Source of the DNA: an uncultured Lachnospiraceae bacterium
Lineage (GTDB): Bacteria > Bacillota > Clostridia > Lachnospirales > Lachnospiraceae
NCBI GenBank assembly: GCA_910584965.1
Contig: CAJUDZ010000005.1
Span: 1 to 64,000, forward strand
DNA: 64,000 nucleotides
Direction: 5' to 3'
Of the stretch, positions 26,715-34,651 are shown piece by piece. How positions within the stretch are numbered: the stretch's first letter is position 1; every line of letters begins with the position of its first letter. The notes beneath the pieces were generated by a model, which was not told the origin of the DNA, searched no databases, and worked only from the letters and a program-made list of their open reading frames with translations. The position numbers and the translations under genes were made by a program.

Positions 26715-28337
26715 TTATTCCTGAAGCAGTCCCTGAATGCCTTCGCGCTTAAATAAATCCTTGTAATATACAAGCTCGCGCTGAATCAGATCGTCTATTA
26801 CCTGCATGCCAAGCAGCTCTACCGGCGCTTTATCATCCGTCAGCAGATAATTTCCTTTTTCATAAGGCACCAGGCCTTCGGACACGCGCCGTAACATTTC
26901 CTGCAGTTCCGGCTCCTCAACCATACTCCTGCCCGCTTCAAACAGGGAAAGTGCTTCCGGATTCTGCGTCGCAAACAGCTCTCTGTTCGTCGTTCCCGCT
27001 ACATCCACCGTATAAACATAGTCAAAAACCGCCGCAATCGTATCCGCCAGGTATTCGTTGATATTGCCTTCCGTATTGGAGTGCATATTCATATTGACGA
27101 CCATCACACCGTTTTCGTTCAAATGCTCCCGCACAAGCGTAAAAAATTCCACGGAAGACATCTGGAACGGAATCGTAATATCCTGATAGGCATCTACCAT
27201 AATCACATCGTAGGTTTCCTGTACTGCCGCCAGATAACTTCTTCCGTCATAAGTCGTCACCTCAATCGATTCGGGCAGTTCAAAATATTCCCCCGCCAGG
27301 TCCGTGATCTTCTGATCGATTTCCACACCCTCTATGGACGCCGGATGATAATAATACTCACACTGTTTCGCATAAGTCCCGGTTCCCATACCGAGGACCA
27401 GCAGGCTGCCGTCCGCCTTCCCCGACATCATCGGAGCCGCCATCGCATAGTCATAATACATGCCGGTGGCCCCGCCGTCCTTTTTCATAATGGACTGCAC
27501 GCCGAACAGTACATTGGTCGATAAAATAACGCTGTCTTCCGTTTCTTTTACCTGCAAATAATTATAGATGGACTCGCCCTCATATAATAGGTTTTTCTCC
27601 CAGAATGCAAAACTGCCGGAAGCTCCGGTAACACAGCAGATCAGGAATAAAATCCCCCCGATAACACAAGGCTTCTTTTTTCCTCTCGTGCTGACAAAAT
27701 AAACCAACGCAAGCAAAAGCAGTATTCCCGCAAAAATCAGGAAAGTAATGGAAGTACCTACCGCCGGAATCGTCACGAAGGTCGGCACAAAAGTACCGAT
27801 GATACTGCCTATCGTATTGAACGCATTTAAGGAGCCAACCGTTTTACCGCTGTCGTCCAGACTGTCTACCGTGTATTTTACAAGCGAAGGCGTCACCGTT
27901 CCGAGTAAAAACAACGGGAATACAAAAATAACCATACACGCCAAAAAAGCAGCCCAGATCAGAAAATTGCTGCTAATCGCAAAAACCAGCGCCGCCGATA
28001 TACCGATAATCACAAATTTTCCCAGTACAGGAATCGCCGCAATCCATACGGCCGCGATGATCATGCGCACATAAAGCCTGTCCGGATTAGGATTCTTATC
28101 CGCGCTTCTGCCGCCCCAAATGTTGCCGAGAGCCATAGCGATCATTATCGTTCCGATGATAATCGTCCAGACAATCTGCGAAGAACTGAAATAAGGCGCA
28201 AGTAATCTGCTTGCGCCCAGTTCTACTGCCATGACGGACATTCCTGCAAAAAACTCCGTCAGGTACAGATAATATTTGTTTCGCAAAATGCCCTGTCTCC
28301 CGGAAATTGCTTCTTTTTCTACATCCACATTTTCCAT
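26715..28337 (-). CDS. Fused multi-pass membrane / spermidine-synthase-like protein
   Basis: Residues 25-240 hold about seven hydrophobic helices of the MFS-like type found in fused SpeE proteins. Residues 260-500 form a Rossmann-fold methyltransferase/aminopropyltransferase domain: LLVLGMGTGTYAKQ (nucleotide-binding loop), IEGVEIDQKI (acidic end of strand 2) and VIMVDAYQ (strand 4). The polyamine reaction is not assured, because these fusions are often annotated from similarity only. It has its own ribosome binding site (AAAGGCAAG) and lies behind a hairpin at 28355. No polyamine genes are nearby. Confidence 0.85.
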   Translation of the reverse strand: MENVDVEKEAISGRQGILRNKYYLYLTEFFAGMSVMAVELGASRLLAPYFSSSQIVWTIIIGTIMIAMALGNIWGGRSADKNPNPDRLYVRMIIAAVWIAAIPVLGKFVIIGISAALVFAISSNFLIWAAFLACMVIFVFPLFLLGTVTPSLVKYTVDSLDDSGKTVGSLNAFNTIGSIIGTFVPTFVTIPAVGTSITFLIFAGILLLLALVYFVSTRGKKKPCVIGGILFLICCVTGASGSFAFWEKNLLYEGESIYNYLQVKETEDSVILSTNVLFGVQSIMKKDGGATGMYYDYAMAAPMMSGKADGSLLVLGMGTGTYAKQCEYYYHPASIEGVEIDQKITDLAGEYFELPESIEVTTYDGRSYLAAVQETYDVIMVDAYQDITIPFQMSSVEFFTLVREHLNENGVMVVNMNMHSNTEGNINEYLADTIAAVFDYVYTVDVAGTTNRELFATQNPEALSLFEAGRSMVEEPELQEMLRRVSEGLVPYEKGNYLLTDDKAPVELLGMQVIDDLIQRELVYYKDLFKREGIQGLLQE

Positions 28338-28354
28338 CGATGAACTTGCCTTTC

Positions 28355-28382
28355 TTTATATCCGCCTGTTTACGGATATAAA
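28355..28382 (-). other. Perfect 10-bp inverted repeat between two genes
   Basis: TTTATATCCG (28355-28364) and CGGATATAAA (28373-28382) with an 8-base loop, right after the stop codon of the DUF6033-like gene. No T-run follows on the minus strand. It may be a weak terminator, an RNA-processing hairpin, or an operator for the downstream membrane/SpeE gene. Confidence 0.5.
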
Positions 28383-28386
28383 ATAA

Positions 28387-29088
28387 TTAGATACTGAAAT
28401 CAAATTTACCGCCTGTTACCGGTTTTTCTTCCGATCTGATCTGATTCCAGTCCACGTTTTTGATCTTTTCCAGAAGTTCTTCCACAGAACCAGCCTGCAC
28501 CAGTGTCTTCTTTGTTCTTCCCTGTGCCGCTATATCCTGATCTTTCTGCTCCTGTGCTTTCTTTTCCTGCTCAGCTCTTTCCTCTTTCTTAGCTTCTCTT
28601 GTCTTCTCAATCCATTCTTTCTGTCTTTCCCCTGATTTCTCCAGCTCAGCAAAATAAGAAACCTGACCGTTTTTATCGATCGAAATACCAACACGCGTTA
28701 CATCTTCATTGTCATCGCCAAGCTTCTCTTTGATATCCTTTAACTGTCCTACCGCGTCATCCAGAATACCTGTGTATTTTGCTTTCACTTCTTCATCAGC
28801 CGCCATCGCTTCCAAAGTATCAGGATCGATCAGCGTACTGAATTCCTTTGTTCCTCTCGAAAGATAAGCTGCCGCTTCCTCTTCAGTCTCATAATCAGCA
28901 ACGATAAAGTCCATATTGCTGTATGTTTTCTTCATCTCTTCCAATAATTTCTTCGCCCAGTCGCTCAACTGCACCGGCTCTTTTTTCTCTGTTTTCTCCG
29001 TCTTCTCAGCTTCTCTGGTACTCCTGCTCTGTGTTGTGTTTCCCATATAGCTGTTCTGGTATACGCCATATCCTTCGATTTTGCTCAT
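28387..29088 (-). CDS. DUF6033-like protein, probably in the sigma-28 regulon
   Basis: A 233-residue soluble protein with no signal peptide or membrane helix. The N terminus (MSKIEGYGVYQNSYMGNTTQ) resembles the Ser/Asn-rich openings of proteins near flagellar genes. The middle carries PVQLSDWAKKLLEEMKKTY and a segment with VGISIDKNGQVSYFAELEK. A long Lys/Glu/Gln coiled-coil follows, and the tail ends GGKFDFSI. I recognise it as the DUF6033 family, function unknown. A sigma-28-type promoter lies about 60 bases upstream, and a GAGGACAAACA-like site precedes the ATG. Its promoter and proximity to the fla/che cluster suggest a motility-linked role; this is inference. Confidence 0.65.
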   Translation of the reverse strand: MSKIEGYGVYQNSYMGNTTQSRSTREAEKTEKTEKKEPVQLSDWAKKLLEEMKKTYSNMDFIVADYETEEEAAAYLSRGTKEFSTLIDPDTLEAMAADEEVKAKYTGILDDAVGQLKDIKEKLGDDNEDVTRVGISIDKNGQVSYFAELEKSGERQKEWIEKTREAKKEERAEQEKKAQEQKDQDIAAQGRTKKTLVQAGSVEELLEKIKNVDWNQIRSEEKPVTGGKFDFSI

Positions 29089-29155
29089 TGTTTGTCCTCC
29101 TTTGACTTATTACGAAATCCATTTCTGACGCGTAACACTTTATGTCTTATTGGTT

Positions 29156-29183
29156 ATATCGGATATTTCCAGATTTTTCTTTA
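29156..29183 (-). promoter_or_regulatory. Sigma-28 (SigD/FliA-type) promoter for the DUF6033-like gene
   Basis: Read on the minus strand: TAAA (29180-29183), a 16-base spacer and TCCGATAT (29156-29163). The SigD consensus is TAAA-N14-16-GCCGATAT, so 11 of 12 positions match. Predicted transcription starts near 29148, about 60 bases before the ATG. A matching sigma factor gene is at 38854. Confidence 0.65.
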
Positions 29184-29431
29184 GAGGGTTTGGAAGATGA
29201 TTTATCTTATTTCGTAAAATGTAGTCACGGCAGAGGGAAAGCGGATACTTTTTCGACCGTGTGTCCTCTTGTCTGCTGAGAGGATATTTGTCACCGCAAA
29301 CATTGTATTTTACTGGCTTTTCAGTAATTTTTAACTGCCCTATATCTATGCCTTTTCAACTGCATCCCCCAAATTTATTTTGGAGGAAAATTCATTTTGC
29401 TTTTTAAAATTTCTTGTTGCATATTTTTCAG
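29184..29431. other. Gene-free stretch between the DUF6033-like gene and the 388-residue unknown gene
   Basis: No coding region seen. Around 29222-29300 the sequence can pair with itself (CACGG near 29227 with CCGTG near 29257; two related segments near GCGGATAC and GAGGATAT). A second part (about 29366-29385) carries a copy of the CCCCCAAAT motif also used in the terminator at 29432. The function of the structured part is unknown. Confidence 0.35.
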
Positions 29432-29460
29432 ATTTGGGGGATAAAATTCTTCCCCCAAAT
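29432..29460 (-). terminator. Hairpin after the 388-residue unknown gene
   Basis: A perfect 10-bp stem, ATTTGGGGGA (29432-29441) with TCCCCCAAAT (29451-29460), five bases past the stop codon at 29465. Only a weak T content follows (CTGAAAAAT on the minus strand), so termination strength is uncertain. It may also stabilise the 3' end. Confidence 0.55.
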
Positions 29461-29464
29461 ATCT

Positions 29465-30631
29465 CTATTCTTCTCGTTTAACACGTACTAAATACCCATA
29501 ATATCTACAGACAATAAATTCCAATGCTGCAAACGAATATTCATCAAAGCTAAATTGTTCCGTCTCATACTGTTTCATAATAAATATAACTTTTTCTTTA
29601 AACTTATCAAACGTTTTCTCCAATTGCAATGCGATCCCTTCACCTGCCTGATTCATCGCATAGACATCATAAAATTGGGATTCTTCTTCGGACCTTAAAA
29701 ACCATACACATTTCGTAACATTTTTCAAATCATCTTTTAAAAAGCTCTGTAAAAATTGATATAATTCACTCTGATCCATTAAAACTATCCATTCCAACAT
29801 AGTCCCCCAAAATACAGAAGTCCGATAATCTTCTGCCAAAGCTCCCATATCAATAGCAATAGCATCTTCAATAGAATCTGCAGCCGTTGGATATTTATGG
29901 TACATGAGATAATAATGCGCTAAACATGTACACTGATATCTCATTAGTCCACAAATATCTTCTGTCCGTTCTAAACAATCCAATAGGCGATATAACATAC
30001 TGACAATTCCAATATGGCGGTCATATGGCGCATATGCAAATTGTGCATGATTATTTATTAAATTAATGATACTTGCGTGAACCTCATAACATCTTCCAGC
30101 CGCCACACTATCATATTCCCTTCGAAATGATAAATAATAAGCATACGAAATCAGATACCCTAATACCTCATACACCAACAATCTCTGCTCTATTGTATTA
30201 TAAAATGGAATCCTGTCTTCTCCCTCACAACAATACCGAACCGCCGCATAATATTTTTGATTCCATTTTTCATACATAGACAAAAATTTATGTAACCACT
30301 CTACATCTGGTAATTTGCCAAGTTTATTGTTCTCTAACATATATTTCCAGTATTTGATAATCAGATATTCTGATACCATAATACCAATTTTGTAAATACC
30401 TGCTTCGGCTGCATATTGAGCAATCATCTGACATGCCAAATAGAGACCTGAAAGTTTCTTTCTCCGTTCTTTTGGTGTGTCTATACTTTTTAATCGTAAA
30501 AGATAATCATCAATAATACATTCAAAATACTCATTTCTATAATCACTTCCATTCCTTTTTCGGAACTCTTTTGCCAGTTCCTTCAAGTAATAATCCAGAT
30601 TTTCTTTGGTAAAACCTTTCTCAACAGACAT
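29465..30631 (-). CDS. Unknown protein, partner of the HTH gene
   Basis: A 388-residue protein, AT-rich, rich in Tyr, Cys, Leu and Ile, predicted mainly helical, with no signal peptide and no clear membrane helix. The first 25 residues (FTKENLDYYLKELAKEFRKRNG) resemble the opening of AbiEii/DUF6036-type nucleotidyltransferases that are commonly paired with HTH proteins like its neighbour. However, no nucleotidyltransferase motif (GGS/DxD) follows, and the remaining 360 residues look like a helical-repeat protein (several YEVLGYLISYAYYLS-like pairs). I do not recognise the main domain. The start overlaps the HTH gene by 11 bases, so they form one coupled module. A toxin, effector or phage-defence role is inference from organisation only. 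Confidence 0.7.
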   Translation of the reverse strand: MSVEKGFTKENLDYYLKELAKEFRKRNGSDYRNEYFECIIDDYLLRLKSIDTPKERRKKLSGLYLACQMIAQYAAEAGIYKIGIMVSEYLIIKYWKYMLENNKLGKLPDVEWLHKFLSMYEKWNQKYYAAVRYCCEGEDRIPFYNTIEQRLLVYEVLGYLISYAYYLSFRREYDSVAAGRCYEVHASIINLINNHAQFAYAPYDRHIGIVSMLYRLLDCLERTEDICGLMRYQCTCLAHYYLMYHKYPTAADSIEDAIAIDMGALAEDYRTSVFWGTMLEWIVLMDQSELYQFLQSFLKDDLKNVTKCVWFLRSEEESQFYDVYAMNQAGEGIALQLEKTFDKFKEKVIFIMKQYETEQFSFDEYSFAALEFIVCRYYGYLVRVKREE

Positions 30632-31208
30632 TCCTTATCTCGCTTTCTACAATATTAAACCTTAGAAATTCGGGAATCGCTTCTTTTAAACATTGTTCTT
30701 TCCTGTCAAGGGAACCATCCAATTTTGCAGCAAGAACAATATCCCTCGGATATAATGGTTCCTCCAGCGTACAGTTCCTTATATCTTCATAATCATTGCA
30801 CAATGGGAGTCCATTTTCCCTGCTTAAATAATCTACCATAGCCAGAAGGTAAAAGCTTTCCCGATACCATTGCCGTTCCCAATAAGTCCTTATCTGATTT
30901 TTTTCTAAAATATCAATAATAAAGTCCATATCCCCCTTATCTTTCACTAAATGACAGATATTACTTTTATATATTTCAAAATCTCTTAAATTTGGAACAT
31001 CTTCATCTTCTATAAAACATTCTGCCAGAAGTGCTTCCATTGTCACATGAAGCGTCCTCGCTAATTTATAGATTGTTTCTGCCGTACATTTTTCAATCCT
31101 GGTTTTTCCTTTCACAATATCCGACAATGTAGTATATGGTACATGGCTTTCCTTTGCACACTGATAAACAGAAAGCTGCTTTTCCTTTAACAAACTCATC
31201 AATTCCAT
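30621..31208 (-). CDS. HTH-domain regulator or antitoxin-like protein
   Basis: A 195-residue protein whose N-terminal 55 residues form a helix-turn-helix (LSVYQCAKESHVPYTTLSDI, then KTRIEKCTAETIYKLARTL). The C-terminal part, around DKGDMDFIIDILEKNQIRTY, PLYPRDIVLAAK and AIPEFLRFNIVESEIRNV, resembles the partner-binding region of HTH proteins paired with nucleotidyltransferase toxins in Clostridia. The start is decided by the promoter: transcription should begin near 31239, so an upstream start at 31334 is impossible. ATG 31208 has GGAG nine bases before it; ATG 31223 is the alternative. AT-rich, unlike its neighbours. Confidence 0.75.
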   Translation of the reverse strand: MELMSLLKEKQLSVYQCAKESHVPYTTLSDIVKGKTRIEKCTAETIYKLARTLHVTMEALLAECFIEDEDVPNLRDFEIYKSNICHLVKDKGDMDFIIDILEKNQIRTYWERQWYRESFYLLAMVDYLSRENGLPLCNDYEDIRNCTLEEPLYPRDIVLAAKLDGSLDRKEQCLKEAIPEFLRFNIVESEIRNVC

Positions 31209-31245
31209 TTCTCTATTCTCCATTTCATGGATTCTTTTTCTATTG

Positions 31246-31274
31246 ATTATAACGGTACATCGTGATAGTGTCAA
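31246..31274 (-). promoter_or_regulatory. Consensus sigma-A promoter of the HTH/unknown module
   Basis: On the minus strand: TTGACA (31269-31274), a 17-base spacer and TATAAT (31246-31251), matching the consensus at every position. It gives a leader of about 15-30 bases. A promoter this strong in front of an HTH gene is usually self-repressed by its product; that is inference. Confidence 0.85.
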
Positions 31275-31302
31275 GAAATGAAATTTCCGGCATATAATAT
31301 GC

Positions 31303-31347
31303 AAAAACCCCTGTAAATGGCATTTCCACACCACTTACAAGGGTTTT
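31303..31347 (-). terminator. Terminator of the rpsB-tsf operon
   Basis: A long stem of about 17 pairs: CTTGTAAGTGG on one side pairs with CCATTTACAGG on the other, with AAAACCC/GGGTTTT at the base, followed by TTTTT on the minus strand. It lies 36 bases past the tsf stop. Confidence 0.85.
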
Positions 31348-31383
31348 CATTCTTATCGTTATTCTCCTGATTCCGACAAACTT

Positions 31384-32319
31384 CTACGCATTCATCTGTT
31401 TTGCAACTTCTTCCGCAAAGTTCTCTTCCTTCTTCTCCAAACCTTCACCGGTCTCAAAGCGTACAAAAGATTTGATGGAAAGATCTGCGTTATTCTCTTT
31501 TGCAACCTGCTCAATGTATTTCGCAACGGTCTGCTTTCCGTCCTCTGCCTTTACATATACCTGCTCTAAGAGGCATACTTCTTTCAGTTCTTTGTTCAGG
31601 CGGCCGTTTACAGCTCCTTCAATTACCTTCTCCGGCTTGCCTGCCATTTTCGGATCGTTCTTGATCTGCTCCGCAATGATTTCTTTCTCATGCGCTTTGT
31701 ATTCCTCGGACACATCCGCTGTGGAGATATACTTCGGAGAAAGTGCCGCAACCTGCATTGCAATATTTGTCAGTGCCTCTTTGATGCCATCGTTTACTGC
31801 GTTCGTTGCCGCTTCCACAATAACACCGATTCTGCCGCCGCCATGCACATAAGTTACAACACAGCCGTCGTTTGCAACAACCTTCTGAAATCTTCTGATA
31901 TTCAGATTTTCGCCGATAACCGCAATTTTATCAACCAGCGCATCTTTTACGGTCTTCGCCGTATCAAGATGCCATGCTTCTGTCATAAAAGCATCCAGAT
32001 CTGCTGCGTCGGAAGCAACAGCCTGCGCCGCAACCGCCTCTACATATGCCTGGAAATCAGCATTCTTTGCAACAAAGTCTGTTTCGGAGTTTACTTCTAC
32101 AACCGCCGCCGTCTTATCATCCTTTACGGCAACACGGCACAGACCTTCTGCCGCGATTCTTCCGGCCTTCTTTTCTGCCTTCGCCTGTCCGTTCTTTCTC
32201 AAATATTCTACCGCCGCATCCATATCGCCATTGGTCTCGCCGAGAGCCTTTTTGCAATCCATCATGCCCGCACCGGTCAGTTCTCTTAATTCTTTTACCA
32301 TTGCTGCTGTGATAGCCAT
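31384..32319 (-). CDS. tsf: Translation elongation factor Ts
   Basis: Nucleotide exchange factor for EF-Tu. A 311-residue protein opening with MAITAAMVKELRELTGAGMM, followed by DCKKALGETNGDMDAAVEYLR (UBA-like domain) and VEVNSETDFVAKN (the TDFVAKN core contact with EF-Tu). It shares an operon with rpsB (56 bases between). It ends before a strong terminator, so the operon is a short two-gene unit. Confidence 0.98.
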   Translation of the reverse strand: MAITAAMVKELRELTGAGMMDCKKALGETNGDMDAAVEYLRKNGQAKAEKKAGRIAAEGLCRVAVKDDKTAAVVEVNSETDFVAKNADFQAYVEAVAAQAVASDAADLDAFMTEAWHLDTAKTVKDALVDKIAVIGENLNIRRFQKVVANDGCVVTYVHGGGRIGVIVEAATNAVNDGIKEALTNIAMQVAALSPKYISTADVSEEYKAHEKEIIAEQIKNDPKMAGKPEKVIEGAVNGRLNKELKEVCLLEQVYVKAEDGKQTVAKYIEQVAKENNADLSIKSFVRFETGEGLEKKEENFAEEVAKQMNA

Positions 32320-32375
32320 TTTATATTTTCCTCCTGTATGATCAAATTATCGTTTCTGTCTTCATCCGGCTCTGA

Positions 32376-33122
32376 TTAAGCTTCCTGCGCTTCCTCTGCT
32401 GCTTCCGTCTCCGCAGCCGCCTCTTCTACATACTCTTCAGCGCCCTGATTTGCTTCGATAACGGCATCTGCCATCTTGGATACAATCAGTTTTACGGCTC
32501 TGATCGCATCATCATTACCGGGGATAATATAATCCAGTTCTTCCGGATCACAGTTCGTATCACCGATACCGATCAGTGTAATTCCCAGCGTATGCGCTTC
32601 CTGAACACAGATTTTCTCTTTCTTGGGATCTACAACAAAAATACAGTCAGGAATCCTTGTCATATCTTTAATTCCGCCCAGGTTCTTCTCCAGTTTTTCC
32701 CATTCTTTTTTCAGTTTGATAACTTCTTTCTTGGGAAGCACGTCGAACGTACCGTCTTCTGACATCGTTTCGATTGCTTTTAATCTGTCAATTCTGGAAC
32801 GGATTGTCTTAAAGTTGGTCAGCATTCCTCCTAACCATCTTTCATTTACATAATACATACCACAGCGTTCCGCCTCTGTCTTAACAGCATCCTGTGCCTG
32901 TTTCTTTGTTCCGACAAAAAGGATCGTTCCGCCCTGGGAAGCAACGTCAAAAACCGCCTTGTATGCTTCGTCAACTTTTCCTACAGACTTCTGCAGATCG
33001 ATAATATGAATACCGTTTCTCTCCGTAAAAATATAAGGAGCCATTTTAGGGTTCCATCTTCTCGTCTGGTGTCCGAAATGCACACCTGCTTCCAGTAACT
33101 GTTTCATTGAAATAACGCTCAT
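32376..33122 (-). CDS. rpsB: Ribosomal protein S2
   Basis: A small-subunit protein of 248 residues, needed for S1 binding. Signature LLEAGVHFGHQTRRWNPKM near the start, then FVGTKKQAQDAV, NERWLGGMLTNFKTI and DTNCDPEELDYIIPGNDDAI. The start at 33122 (MSVISMKQ) follows GGAGG by eight bases. The frame stays open another 47 codons upstream, but that portion lies in the leader RNA and is not S2-like. The tail is acidic, Glu/Ala-rich. Confidence 0.98.
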   Translation of the reverse strand: MSVISMKQLLEAGVHFGHQTRRWNPKMAPYIFTERNGIHIIDLQKSVGKVDEAYKAVFDVASQGGTILFVGTKKQAQDAVKTEAERCGMYYVNERWLGGMLTNFKTIRSRIDRLKAIETMSEDGTFDVLPKKEVIKLKKEWEKLEKNLGGIKDMTRIPDCIFVVDPKKEKICVQEAHTLGITLIGIGDTNCDPEELDYIIPGNDDAIRAVKLIVSKMADAVIEANQGAEEYVEEAAAETEAAEEAQEA

Positions 33123-33273
33123 GTCTTCTACCTCCATTTGGTTGTTTTCTTCCACATGCCTTGCCAAAAAACTGCTTATCTGCTTACTCCAGCGTATGAA
33201 GCACCAACAGATAATGGGCATATGTGTTTTCTGCGTTCCGTATGGGGAAAGCTCTTCCCGCACACACTTAGAT

Positions 33274-33311
33274 ACTATAACATAAAAAACCCCTCATATG
33301 CAAGGGGTTTT
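33274..33311 (-). promoter_or_regulatory. rpsB-tsf promoter, overlapping the terminator of the upstream gene
   Basis: On the minus strand TTGCAT (33298-33303), an 18-base spacer and TATAGT (33274-33279) with an extended TGT. The -35 element lies inside the loop of a terminator hairpin (AAAACCCC/GGGGTTTT, 33286-33311) that ends the SHOCT gene transcript. It leaves a leader of about 145 bases before rpsB, in which I recognise no known riboregulator. Confidence 0.65.
33286..33311 (-). terminator. Terminator of the SHOCT-protein gene
   Basis: An 8-bp stem (AAAACCCC, 33286-33293, with GGGGTTTT, 33304-33311) followed on the minus strand by TTTTTTATG. It insulates rpsB from upstream transcription while carrying the rpsB -35 box. 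Confidence 0.75.
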
Positions 33312-33346
33312 CACAAAATTTTCCTTTCGTTTGTTTTTCAATTTGT

Positions 33347-34273
33347 TTAAAATGAATTTAATATTCGTTCTTTTTGTTTTGCAAATTCCTCATCAGAAAT
33401 AAGTCCTTCTTCCATCATTTCATTCAGCTGTCTCAATTTGTCCTTGATATTATCAGCAGATGATATCTCCTTCTTTTTATTCTCATTCTTTACAGCTTTA
33501 TTATCACAGTCTAACATATTTAATCTAATGATTCTTCTCATATCTTTTGAAGGAATTAATTCTTTTAACGCCTCATGAGCATCATGTGTGAATTCTAAAT
33601 TTTTAATTTCGCCTTCGGAATTCTTATAAATTAATTCTATTTTACGGTCATCTTCCGAAATAACTTCTGTTTTCACCGGTTCTCTGCTGCTGATTATCGC
33701 TCCAGCATCAGACGCAATCACATAACCGAACAAAGCTCCTTTTAGTGAACTTCCTCCCCCAGATACTGTCGTATATTTTCGTAATTCACCCATCTCTTCA
33801 AAGTATAAAATTGATTCAATCGGAATGGTTCTGCGTTTCAGTTTTAATATATCCGGTTTTTTGACTGCACTTGTTTCAACAAGCTTATAATAGTTTGACA
33901 TGGGAAACATATTAAGAGCATCGTTCTCAATCCATATATACTGTAAAATATTTGAATGAAATCCATTTTCATCGATGTCTATCAGAGTGGCACATGTATT
34001 GCTTTGTACGACTCCAATTTTCTTAACATAATCATCATATTCCATTTGAAAAGCATTCATATTTGCGATTAATTGATTGTTATCCTCTTTTTTTTGTTCC
34101 ATAATTCCAACTAACCCTGCAATAAACAGAAAAAAACTAACGCTCATAATAATCAGATAAATATTTAGCAGGGTTTCATTGTACGGGAGGAACACGAATA
34201 TGACTGACAATATAATCATGGTCAAAAAACAGCCTATTGATAAATTGGTCATATCTATTTCCCACTTTTTCAT
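33347..34273 (-). CDS. Membrane protein with a C-terminal SHOCT domain
   Basis: A 308-residue protein. Two adjacent hydrophobic helices lie near residues 10-55. A long cytoplasmic middle follows with no recognised fold, including SGGGSSLKGALFGYVIASD, which recalls a PH-like/bPH segment. The last 35 residues are a SHOCT motif (KDKLRQLNEMMEEGLISDEEF). SHOCT domains occur at the ends of many membrane or phage-linked proteins, and their role is unclear. The gene is AT-rich, monocistronic, with its own promoter and terminator. It interrupts the otherwise conserved fla/che-rpsB junction, so it may be a later arrival. Confidence 0.75.
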   Translation of the reverse strand: MKKWEIDMTNLSIGCFLTMIILSVIFVFLPYNETLLNIYLIIMSVSFFLFIAGLVGIMEQKKEDNNQLIANMNAFQMEYDDYVKKIGVVQSNTCATLIDIDENGFHSNILQYIWIENDALNMFPMSNYYKLVETSAVKKPDILKLKRRTIPIESILYFEEMGELRKYTTVSGGGSSLKGALFGYVIASDAGAIISSREPVKTEVISEDDRKIELIYKNSEGEIKNLEFTHDAHEALKELIPSKDMRRIIRLNMLDCDNKAVKNENKKKEISSADNIKDKLRQLNEMMEEGLISDEEFAKQKERILNSF

Positions 34274-34312
34274 CTCAAAATCTCCCGTCTGCTTATTTCT
34301 TTTGTCACAGTT

Positions 34313-34341
34313 ATTCTACCACACCTAAATAACTATCTCAA
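34313..34341 (-). promoter_or_regulatory. Sigma-A promoter of the SHOCT-protein gene
   Basis: On the minus strand TTGAGA (34336-34341), a 17-base spacer and TAGAAT (34313-34318) with TGG just before it (extended -10), 40 bases before the ATG. GGGAGA provides the ribosome binding site. Confidence 0.65.
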
Positions 34342-34651
34342 GCAATGTTTCAATATGCTTTTGTGCTTGCTTTTGTGCTTCAGTATCTCCTTCCCGTTAC
34401 CTCATAAATTTTAAAAATGCAAAAAAGAAGCCTCTTTTTTAGGCTTCTTTAGAACTACTGACAAGAATTTGACCTGCGACCTCCTCACTACAACACCCTG
34501 TTCCTGGCAGACATTTTTATCCATTTGCTAAATTATACTGTATCACAAGTCTTTTTACTTTATCAATATACTTTTGTATTACCCAACGCTAACCTTTCCT
34601 TCGCCTTTCTTCTTTCTTCAATCCGGAGCCGCCGGATTTCACATCCTCCCA
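34342..34651. other. Intergenic remnant region between the fla/che operon and the SHOCT gene
   Basis: No intact gene. The minus strand carries a short open stretch (about 34332-34400) reading DTEAQKQAQKHIETLLEIVI and then a stop, which looks like the tail of a lost gene. Upstream (34455-34512) is a sequence resembling a damaged tRNA T-arm (GCAGGTCAAATTCTTGT). A small hairpin AATCCGG/CCGGATT (34621-34639) follows the last fla/che gene. These suggest past insertion or deletion. Confidence 0.35.
34424..34450 (-). terminator. Intrinsic terminator downstream of the fla/che operon
   Basis: A perfect 10-bp stem (AAAGAAGCCT, 34424-34433, with AGGCTTCTTT, 34441-34450) followed by TTTTTT on the minus strand. 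It is about 200 bases past the last operon gene and is the first good terminator for it. Confidence 0.8.

Noticed and set aside
29222..29300. Possible c-di-GMP or similar riboswitch ahead of the DUF6033-like gene
   Set aside because: The conserved cores of known classes could not be matched, and the stretch lies upstream of the sigma-28 promoter.
31209..31334. Longer HTH protein starting at 31334
   Set aside because: That codon lies upstream of the consensus promoter (31246-31274) and would not be transcribed from it.
33123..33263. N-terminal extension of ribosomal protein S2
   Set aside because: The true start has GGAGG at the right distance and the S2 signature; the extension is in the leader RNA.
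34455..34512. tRNA gene
   Set aside because: Only a damaged T-arm-like part is visible; acceptor and anticodon arms do not form. Treated as a possible remnant.
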